Assembly (NCBI GenBank): GCA_020025675.1
Contig: JAHHRS010000069.1
Location: 1-7,515, forward strand
DNA length: 7,515 nt
Reading direction: 5' to 3'
DNA from: Oscillospiraceae bacterium
GTDB taxonomy: Bacteria; Bacillota; Clostridia; Oscillospirales; Oscillospiraceae
The first letter of the stretch is position 1. Each line of letters opens with the position of its first letter. The notes under the pieces are model-generated. The model saw nothing but the letters and a program-made list of their open reading frames with translations, ran no database searches and was not told the DNA's origin. A program made the translations under genes and the position numbers. This document shows positions 1 to 4,877 of the stretch, piece after piece.

Positions 1-53
<53 letters not shown>

Positions 54-59
54 AAATTT

Positions 60-84
60 TATGCCCCTTAAATTAAGGGGCATA
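60..84 (-). repeat. perfect palindrome between the two tRNA genes (processing hairpin)
   Basis: TATGCCCCTTAA and its reverse complement flank a single central A, giving a 12-bp inverted repeat that fills most of the gap between the tRNAs. In the transcript it would fold as a G/C-containing stem with an A/T-rich tip. On the minus strand the tail is AAAATTT, not a T run, so it is a poor terminator, and tRNA-Thr follows at once. A spacer hairpin guiding tRNA processing, or a weak attenuator, is more likely (inference). Confidence 0.6.
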
Positions 85-87
85 GTG

Positions 88-164
88 TGGCGACCGAGAA
101 GGGACTTGAACCCTCGACCTCCGGCGTGACAGGCCGGCGTTCTAACCAGCTGAACCACTCGGCC
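88..164 (-). tRNA. tRNA-Asp(GTC)
   Basis: This is a complete cloverleaf on the minus strand. Acceptor GGCCGAG pairs with CTCGGTC (one G-T pair). The D stem is GTTC/GAAC and the anticodon stem CCGGC/GCCGG. The loop CTGTCAC carries anticodon GTC, which reads GAC/GAT aspartate codons. The T arm contains the GTTCAAGTC element. The discriminator base is G at 91, and the CCA at 88-90 is genome-encoded. It is the first gene of the Asp-Thr operon and starts about five bases downstream of the predicted transcription start. Confidence 0.97.
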
Positions 165-175
165 ACAGCTCCGTT

Positions 176-204
176 AATATAACACCCTTTTTTCAATTTG
201 TCAA
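176..204 (-). promoter_or_regulatory. sigma-A promoter of the tRNA-Asp/tRNA-Thr operon
   Basis: On the minus strand there is a perfect -35 TTGACA (204-199), a 17-nt spacer and -10 TATATT (181-176). Initiation is predicted near 169, about five bases before the mature tRNA-Asp 5' end. A near-consensus box pair so close to a stable-RNA gene is typical of strong tRNA promoters. Confidence 0.9.
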
Positions 205-558
205 CACTTTTTATAAAAAAATTTCTCTCAGATTTCGGGAAATCAGCCTTTAAAGACGGTAAAGTGCCATATATTGAAAAATCTCGGTGAAAAACAGCAG
301 AACATCCGAATATATTGGTTTATTATTTTTCCTGTTCTTTTTTATGTCTAAGTCCAAAGACTCAGCCATAGTTTCAGATACATATTTTACTTTTTTAACC
401 CTGTCTCACACATTCGGTGAGTAAATACTATATCCGACCGTTAACTGAGGGAAAATCCTGCTCAAAATCAGAATTTACATATTTTTGCCAGTCCTCTTTC
501 CATGCAGCAGCTGATTTTCTGCAATTAATTCTTCTTCCTGTTCTTTTGGCATATAAAT
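205..558. other. gene-poor gap with short, possibly decayed minus-strand reading frames
   Basis: No convincing gene lies between the tRNA promoter and the hairpin behind cysE. On the minus strand there is a 25-codon frame at 552-475 (starts MPKEQEEELIAEN). A second frame overlaps it and stays open to a TAG at 430-428 (contains AAAWKEDWQKYVNSDF). A 39-codon frame at 369-250 starts MAESLDLDIKKN. The last has no ribosome binding site, and the first has only a weak GGGG. Overlapping frames that each look protein-like would fit a frameshifted gene remnant, but I recognise no family. A weak hairpin (GATTT/AAATC at about 229-242) followed ten bases later by a T run lies just upstream of the tRNA promoter and may end minus-strand transcription. 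The 417-713 plus-strand frame here has no binding site and runs into the cysE 3' end, so I do not call it. Confidence 0.35.
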
Positions 559-593
559 CACCCCATTTGTCATACTGTCTGACAAATGGGGTG
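559..593 (-). terminator. 14-bp perfect hairpin downstream of cysE, probable terminator
   Basis: Arms CACCCCATTTGTCA (559-572) and TGACAAATGGGGTG (580-593) are exact reverse complements around a 7-base loop. The hairpin starts 23 bases past the cysE stop codon. The tail on the minus strand is ATTTATAT, so the U tract is weak. It is best read as the 3' hairpin of the cysE transcript, acting as an imperfect intrinsic terminator or as 3' end protection. A miniature-element relic is the alternative. Confidence 0.6.
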
Positions 594-616
594 CAATTTA
601 TTTGGCGGGAACTTTA

Positions 617-1264
617 TCAGTCTAATTTCTTTTCCTGCTCTTCTTTTTTTATATGCTCATTAATTATGCGGCTGAGATCCCGGATTTCTGCGCTTACAGG
701 ATCGGAAACGTGAATCTGATCCACGTCCCTGACATAATTGACCTTTTCTCCCGCTATCTTAACCACCTTGGCAGGGATACCCACAGCAGTGCTGTCCTCC
801 GGAATATCCTGCAATACAACGGAATTTGCGGCAATTCGGCTGTTACTGCCAACATTTATGGGCCCCAGTACCTTAGCACCGGTACCTATGAGCACATTAT
901 TACCTATTGTGGGGTGACGCTTTCCCACATCTTTACCGGTACCGCCCAAGGTGACACCGTGGTAAATAAGGCAGTCATCTCCGATTTCTGCCGTTTCTCC
1001 GATAACAATACCCATACCGTGGTCAATTACAAGCCGTCTGCCTATTGTAGCTCCCGGGTGTATCTCAATGCCGGTCTTTTTCCGGCTGCGTTGGGATATG
1101 CAGCGGGCTATAAAGCTGTGCCCATGTTCATAAAACCAATGTGCCTTTCTGTGGCTGCGAACAGCCTTTATACCCGGATAAAGCAGTAATATTTCTACGG
1201 CGCTTCGAGCCGCCGGATCTCTTGCCTTATAGGCGCCTATTAAATCTCTTAAATCTTCAAACAT
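617..1264 (-). CDS. cysE: serine O-acetyltransferase (first step of cysteine synthesis)
   Basis: CysE transfers the acetyl group of acetyl-CoA to L-serine, giving O-acetylserine, which cysteine synthase then converts to cysteine in the cytosol. The 215-aa length matches the short Firmicutes form (B. subtilis CysE is about 217 aa) and lacks the longer N-terminal helical domain of the E. coli enzyme. Residues 1-60 are the helical lead-in. Residues 64-165 are a left-handed beta-helix of hexapeptide repeats with the family signatures IHPGATIG (68-75), DHGMGIVIGETA (81-92, His82 being the expected catalytic base) and YHGVTLGGTGK (101-111). Glu67 occupies the place of E. coli Asp143. The lysine/glutamate-rich tail (206-214) looks variable. 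The ATG start is supported by AAGGGG eight bases upstream. An upstream Cys-containing ORF overlaps this start out of frame, and the SD can be paired off by that ORF (separate entries). The gene appears monocistronic; no cysK is seen next to it. Confidence 0.95.
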   Translation of the reverse strand: MFEDLRDLIGAYKARDPAARSAVEILLLYPGIKAVRSHRKAHWFYEHGHSFIARCISQRSRKKTGIEIHPGATIGRRLVIDHGMGIVIGETAEIGDDCLIYHGVTLGGTGKDVGKRHPTIGNNVLIGTGAKVLGPINVGSNSRIAANSVVLQDIPEDSTAVGIPAKVVKIAGEKVNYVRDVDQIHVSDPVSAEIRDLSRIINEHIKKEEQEKKLD

Positions 1265-1368
1265 ATTCCTGTCCCCTTATTAAAAGCTTTTGTTCCTGTT
1301 ATTATATGCGCAAAAACAAATCGGGGACATCGGCAGTTATGCCCTAATGCAGATAGTGTATTTTTCAT
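1249..1368 (-). CDS. 39-aa upstream ORF / putative cysteine-sensing leader peptide of cysE
   Basis: This small ORF lies in the cysE 5' leader. It begins with ATG at 1368, has GGAG seven bases upstream (1379-1376), and ends with TAA at 1251-1249, 13 bases inside cysE in another frame. The peptide opens MKNTLSALGHN and then reads CRCPRF at residues 12-17. A third Cys codon (residue 36) overlaps the cysE ATG. The Cys12 and Cys14 codons (TGC, TGT) are separated by CGA and followed by CCC CGA, codons that are often slowly read. The bases from the TGT codon onward are complementary to the cysE SD. By analogy with amino-acid leader peptides, ribosomes pausing here when Cys-tRNA is scarce would free the cysE start (inference). 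The tail after residue 17 looks unconstrained, so the peptide itself probably has no role beyond being translated. It could instead be a chance ORF, but the SD, the position and the Cys pair in front of a cysteine-pathway gene argue against that. Confidence 0.65.
   Translation of the reverse strand: MKNTLSALGHNCRCPRFVFAHIITGTKAFNKGTGICLKI
1268..1333 (-). promoter_or_regulatory. cysE: SD-sequestering stem between the leader-ORF Cys codons and the cysE SD
   Basis: On the minus strand TGTCCCC (1329-1323), which begins with the leader ORF's second Cys codon, is the exact complement of GGGGACA (1276-1270), the cysE SD. Adding CC (1333-1332) against GG (1269-1268) across a 2-base GA bulge gives nine pairs. 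The loop is 46 bases and can itself pair through TTTGTT (1320-1315) with AACAAA (1294-1289). No U tract follows, so the stem would block translation initiation and would not terminate transcription. A small competing hairpin, GGCA/TGCC (1343-1332), overlaps the left arm. Confidence 0.6.
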
Positions 1369-1394
1369 AACGCTACTCCACTGAAAATTTTAAT

Positions 1395-1413
1395 TCCTAT
1401 CTTCCTAATAGGA
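1395..1413 (-). promoter_or_regulatory. putative Rrf2-family (CymR/IscR-like) operator over the cysE transcription start
   Basis: A 6-bp perfect inverted repeat TCCTAT-N7-ATAGGA begins about seven bases past the -10 box, so it covers roughly +1 to +19 of the cysE transcript. On the minus strand it is followed by ATT, giving the right half GGAATT, which resembles the conserved half of CymR sites in Bacillus and of Rrf2-type sites in Clostridia (recalled from general knowledge). A repressor bound here would block initiation. The regulator is not encoded in this window. Confidence 0.5.
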
Positions 1414-1419
1414 TAGCAA

Positions 1420-1448
1420 ATTATACTCTATATAGCTCCGTCTGTCAA
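1420..1448 (-). promoter_or_regulatory. sigma-A promoter of the leader ORF-cysE transcript
   Basis: On the minus strand there is consensus TTGACA (1448-1443), exactly 17 bases of spacer, and consensus TATAAT (1425-1420). With predicted initiation near 1413, the 5' leader before cysE is about 150 bases, long enough to hold the small ORF and the stem. A promoter this strong in front of a biosynthetic gene implies control by repression and attenuation. Confidence 0.92.
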
Positions 1449-1506
1449 CCCGGTTTTCCGCTTTATATTTAGTTTTCCAAGCCAATACTTTAATCTTCTG
1501 CTTCTC

Positions 1507-1535
1507 TTGCAAATAAAACGGTGCAATGTTATAAT
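1507..1535 (+). promoter_or_regulatory. sigma-A promoter of the three-gene LRR operon
   Basis: TTGCAA (1507-1512), 17 bases of spacer, then consensus TATAAT (1530-1535). Predicted initiation is near 1542, leaving an untranslated leader of about 98 bases. The promoter is divergent from that of cysE, with 58 bases (1449-1506) between the two -35 boxes; that spacer is A/T-rich and shows no clear operator. Confidence 0.8.
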
Positions 1536-1566
1536 ATTTAGGTATATATTGTAAAGCGTTTATCTT

Positions 1567-1608
1567 TAAAGCTCATAAGTTACTAAGCCGTCTTTGCTTT
1601 GAGCTTTA
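1567..1608 (+). promoter_or_regulatory. leader-RNA hairpin upstream of the LRR operon
   Basis: TAAAGCTCA (1567-1575) and TGAGCTTTA (1600-1608) are exact complements enclosing a 24-base loop in which AAG/CTT can pair further. The hairpin sits mid-leader, ends about 31 bases before the ATG, leaves the SD GGAGGGG free, and has only a short, interrupted T stretch after it. It could stabilise the mRNA or be part of an unrecognised regulatory RNA. I could not match it to a known riboswitch core. Confidence 0.45.
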
Positions 1609-1639
1609 TACACTTTTATCCGGTTTTGGAGGGGAAAAA

Positions 1640-3256
1640 ATGAAGAAAAGACGTGCGGTAACCGCTGTAATTTCTATTATTTATGTTTTAATTCTACTGC
1701 TGTGCAGTTATTCCGGTCCAGTTGACTCAGGGCCTGTATATGCACCTTTGCACGGCCCCAGAGAGATTATTTTTTCTGCCGGCTCTTTTCCGGAGGACAG
1801 CACAGAACTGTGCTTTGTGGTTCAGCCTCAGGAGTTTGAACTTCTCGATTATTTTACAGATCTCAAGTCCGTTGATTTCAGCGGCAGTGATTGTTATGAG
1901 GAAATTGTGACTTGGGAAAATGCTCACCCCGATATTTCTGTCACTTACACTCTCTCCTTTCCTACCGGTGCTGTCGCAGATAACCGCACAGAGACACTGG
2001 ATCTTTCCGGAATAGGCAGTGACTCAGTAGAGGAGACGGCTCGTCTTCTTCAATACGCCCCCAATATAAAAAGCATTAATTTAGGTGAGGCTGCTCCGGG
2101 TTCCTCTCTCAGTTCAGAGGAAGTTGCCGCTATACAGGCCGCCGCTCCCAAGGCTAAGCTTGACTATAAAATTGAACTTCTGGGAGATTTTGTGAGCCTC
2201 GATGTAGAGAGTATCGACTTATCCACTCTGTCACAAGAAAATGTAGCAGAAGCATGCAGCGCTTTAAAATGCCTCACCAATCTCAAATCCGTTATTCTGG
2301 GCAGTGAAGAAACAAATGATTTAAGTATTGATAACATAGTCCAATTAGAAAATGCCGCTCCCGGCGCCGTTTTCGATTACAGCTTTACGCTTTATGAGCA
2401 AAATCTTAACACTTCCGATGAAAAGGTAAGTTTCAGCCATATTCCCATGACAGACGGCGGTGCAGCTGTACGAAAGATATTGCCTATGATGAAAAGCTGT
2501 ACATATTTGGATATGGACTCCTGTGAGGTTTCCAATCAGGATATGGCATCTATAAGAGAGGACTTTCCTGATATAAAAGTTGTATGGAGAATCTGGTTCG
2601 GGGAGTCTTACAGTGTCAGAACAGATGTTGAAAGAATTCTCGCCTCTAAACCCTCAAAGGGCGGTACTTTGGATGACGGTGAAGTAGATGTTCTCAAATA
2701 CTGCACTGACGTTAAATATATGGACTTGGGTCACAACGAAGCCATTACAAATTTGTCCTTTGTTAACAGCATGCCAAATCTTGAGGTATTCATCTGCGCC
2801 ATGAACCCGATTTCCGACATTTCACCATTGGCAAACTGCCCCAAGCTTGAGTATTTGGAATTAAACACCACTGCTGTCGCCGATTTAAGTCCCCTTTCCG
2901 GTCTTAAAGAACTTCGGCACTTAAATATAGCCAACTGTGAAAATGTAACCGATATTTCCCCTCTCTACGGTCTTACAGAGCTTGAAAGACTATGGATAGG
3001 CAGCATTGACCCCGTTCCCGCCGAACAGGTTGAGAAAATGAGGGAATGTGCGCCGGACTGCGATATAAACACCGAAACAGTTGACCCCACAGGTGGAAAA
3101 TGGCGTTTGTGGGGCTACACCGAGCTGAGCCTTGCACGTTACGCTGAAACCGGATGGCTTCAGGAGGTTCTGCACCCCCGTTATGAGCTTTTAAAGAAGC
3201 AGTTCGGATATACCGATGCGGACTTCTCCTTCTATTGGAATGACCCGTTATATTGA
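1640..3256 (+). CDS. secreted LRR protein, paralog 1 of 3 (function unknown)
   Basis: 538 aa with a strong SD (GGAGGGG, six bases before ATG). The N-terminus has basic KKRR (2-5) and a hydrophobic stretch (6-22), an export signal or membrane anchor. The Cys at 22 follows LLL, so unlike its two neighbours it lacks a canonical lipobox. Residues 41-310 form about four units of 65-75 aa, each with an LDLS-like strand, a helix, a second strand such as NLKSVILG (204-221 region), and an AAP-x-x-x-F-D-Y-type end. The fourth unit contains DMDSC (291-295) and closes in WRIWFG (316-321), followed by YSVRTDVERILAS (324-336). Residues 350-470 are five typical 22-23-residue LRRs, including DLGHN (362-366), SDISPL, ADLSPL, TDISPL and LERLWIG (448-454). 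CAPDC (470-474) and a DPTGGKWR segment follow. The tail has about 15 residues absent from the other two, then PRY and the terminal WNDPLY. It is first in the operon, 43 bases before paralog 2. LRR surfaces usually bind proteins or glycans, but no ligand is evident. No catalytic motif is seen. Confidence 0.85.
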   Translation: MKKRRAVTAVISIIYVLILLLCSYSGPVDSGPVYAPLHGPREIIFSAGSFPEDSTELCFVVQPQEFELLDYFTDLKSVDFSGSDCYEEIVTWENAHPDISVTYTLSFPTGAVADNRTETLDLSGIGSDSVEETARLLQYAPNIKSINLGEAAPGSSLSSEEVAAIQAAAPKAKLDYKIELLGDFVSLDVESIDLSTLSQENVAEACSALKCLTNLKSVILGSEETNDLSIDNIVQLENAAPGAVFDYSFTLYEQNLNTSDEKVSFSHIPMTDGGAAVRKILPMMKSCTYLDMDSCEVSNQDMASIREDFPDIKVVWRIWFGESYSVRTDVERILASKPSKGGTLDDGEVDVLKYCTDVKYMDLGHNEAITNLSFVNSMPNLEVFICAMNPISDISPLANCPKLEYLELNTTAVADLSPLSGLKELRHLNIANCENVTDISPLYGLTELERLWIGSIDPVPAEQVEKMRECAPDCDINTETVDPTGGKWRLWGYTELSLARYAETGWLQEVLHPRYELLKKQFGYTDADFSFYWNDPLY

Positions 3257-3299
3257 CTTTCGAGCATTGCAATTACATTTTTAAATTAGGGGTAAGCTT

Positions 3300-4838
3300 A
3301 TGAAAAAGGATTATAGATTACTTGCAATATCTGCCGCTTTAGCGCTTTCCTGCCTTTTGACAGGCTGTGTGTCCAACGTTGCTTTTGAAAACGGCTCTTT
3401 TCGTGAAGACGCAACGGAAATAAAGGTGGCGCTGAAAATCGGCGAATGTGAAAAGCTTGATAAGTTCACGCTCCTTGAAACTGCCGACCTCAGTTTGAGT
3501 GAAAATCCGGCTGAGATTTTCGCATGGGCGCAGGAACATAAAGACGTAGATGTAAAGTACACCGTAGCTCTGCCTGACGGTTCAGAGGTTTATAACGACA
3601 CCGAGAGCCTTGATCTGAGCAGCTTCAAAACGGAAGATACCGATGCACTCATTGAGGGCATAAAGCTTTTGCCGGAATTAAAAAAGGTTAGGCTTGGAAG
3701 TTCCTTTACCCGTGAAAATCTGGAAAGCTTTCTTAACGCTGCACCTGAGGTGGAGTTTGGCTATCAGTTTAACATGTTGGGTTCTGAATACCAATTAGAT
3801 GAAAAATCCATTAAATTAGAAAGTTTGAACCGCAATTCAGTTTCAGTGCTTTTAAATTGGCTTCCCTTCATGAAAAACCTTGAAATGGTAGATTTAGGCA
3901 CTGAAAACCCTGAAAATCCGATTACTGTTGATGACATTGAAGCTCTTCAAGCTGCGGCGCCTGATGCAGACTTTGAATATGTATTTTCTCCCTTTGGCAG
4001 AGAAATGCGTCTCAGCGACAGCGTTCTTAATTTGAGCCATATGCCTATGGACGATGAAGGCCAGCTTGCTTTTAAGGTAGCAAAGCTTATGCCTAATCTT
4101 ACAACTCTGGATATGGATAGCTGTGGCGTATCAAACGAGCGCATGGCTGAAATGAGAGATACTCTGCCTGAGGTAAATGTTATCTGGCGCATATGGTTTG
4201 GTCCTACAAGCAGATACAGCGTGCGGACAGATGTTGAGAGAATTCTGGCCTCAAATCCCGGCATCGGCGGAGATATAACTCACGAAAATATCGATGCGTT
4301 AAAATACTGTACAAAAGTAAAATTTTTAGATTTAGGCCACAATACCACTTTGGACACTATTGACTTTGTAAGGTATATGCCTGACCTTGAAGCTGCGATT
4401 CTTGCAATGAACTGCTGGAGCGATCTGACGCCCCTTGAAAACTGCGAAAAGCTTAATTATCTTGAAATTCAGACAGGCGCCGTAAACGACCTTAGGCCCT
4501 TGGCAAAGCTCAAAAATCTGCGTCATCTTAATATCTGTTACGACTTTGCTCTTCACGATATTTCTCCCCTGTATGAGCTTACGCAGCTTGAGAGGCTTTG
4601 GATCGGCTGCTATACCCCCATTCCTGCCGAGCAGGTAGAGCAGATGAAAAAATGTGCTCCCAACTGTGAAATTGACACAGATGTAATTGATCCAACCTCC
4701 GGTACTTGGCGTTATCTCGGGGAAGACGAATACGGCTTTATGCAGCTGGCTCCCCGCTATAAGCAGCTTAGAGAAGAGCTTCGCTACGATATGGGTCCCG
4801 AGGCATATTCTTATTCGTGGAATGACCCGCTGTATTAA
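3300..4838 (+). CDS. LRR lipoprotein, paralog 2 of 3 (function unknown)
   Basis: 512 aa; ATG seven bases after AGGGG. It is a clear lipoprotein: basic start, hydrophobic core and lipobox LLTGC with Cys23 as the expected lipidated residue, so it should be tethered to the outer face of the membrane. The architecture matches paralog 1. N-terminal long repeat units run about 35-300 (VALPDGSEVYNDTESLDLS at 89-107, NAAPEVEFGYQF at 146-157, QAAAPDADFEYVF at 217-229). DMDSC is at 271-275, WRIWFG at 296-301 and YSVRTDVERILAS at 306-318; the insertion PTSR separates these last two. Short LRRs occupy 332-452 with DLGHN (344-348) and LERLWIG (430-436), then CAPNC (452-456) and terminal WNDPLY. By eye it is the most diverged of the three (for example SENPAEIF where the others have SGS-x-CYEEI). 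No promoter or terminator separates it from its neighbours, so it is co-transcribed. Confidence 0.87.
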   Translation: MKKDYRLLAISAALALSCLLTGCVSNVAFENGSFREDATEIKVALKIGECEKLDKFTLLETADLSLSENPAEIFAWAQEHKDVDVKYTVALPDGSEVYNDTESLDLSSFKTEDTDALIEGIKLLPELKKVRLGSSFTRENLESFLNAAPEVEFGYQFNMLGSEYQLDEKSIKLESLNRNSVSVLLNWLPFMKNLEMVDLGTENPENPITVDDIEALQAAAPDADFEYVFSPFGREMRLSDSVLNLSHMPMDDEGQLAFKVAKLMPNLTTLDMDSCGVSNERMAEMRDTLPEVNVIWRIWFGPTSRYSVRTDVERILASNPGIGGDITHENIDALKYCTKVKFLDLGHNTTLDTIDFVRYMPDLEAAILAMNCWSDLTPLENCEKLNYLEIQTGAVNDLRPLAKLKNLRHLNICYDFALHDISPLYELTQLERLWIGCYTPIPAEQVEQMKKCAPNCEIDTDVIDPTSGTWRYLGEDEYGFMQLAPRYKQLREELRYDMGPEAYSYSWNDPLY

Positions 4839-4877
4839 GGTAAATGTTACACTAATAGGACTTGGAGGGAGATTAAA

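Noticed and set aside
329..547. Direct repeat TTCCTGTTCTTTT at 329-341 and 535-547, with a similar stretch at the cysE 3' end
   Set aside because: The repeat is short and pyrimidine-rich low-complexity sequence; chance or lysine/glutamate-rich coding on the other strand explains it.
653..1189. 178-codon plus-strand reading frame opposite cysE
   Set aside because: It is the antisense shadow of cysE, has no SD, no family resemblance, and cysE itself is unambiguous.
1265..1413. T-box or SAM riboswitch in the cysE leader
   Set aside because: No T-box consensus, no specifier stem and no terminator/antiterminator pair with a U tract. The leader is instead occupied by a translatable ORF.
3257..3299. 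Promoter or terminator between LRR paralogs 1 and 2 (and likewise 4839-4877)
   Set aside because: The gaps are 43 and 39 bases, contain only an SD, and show no stem or -35/-10 pair, so co-transcription is the simpler reading.
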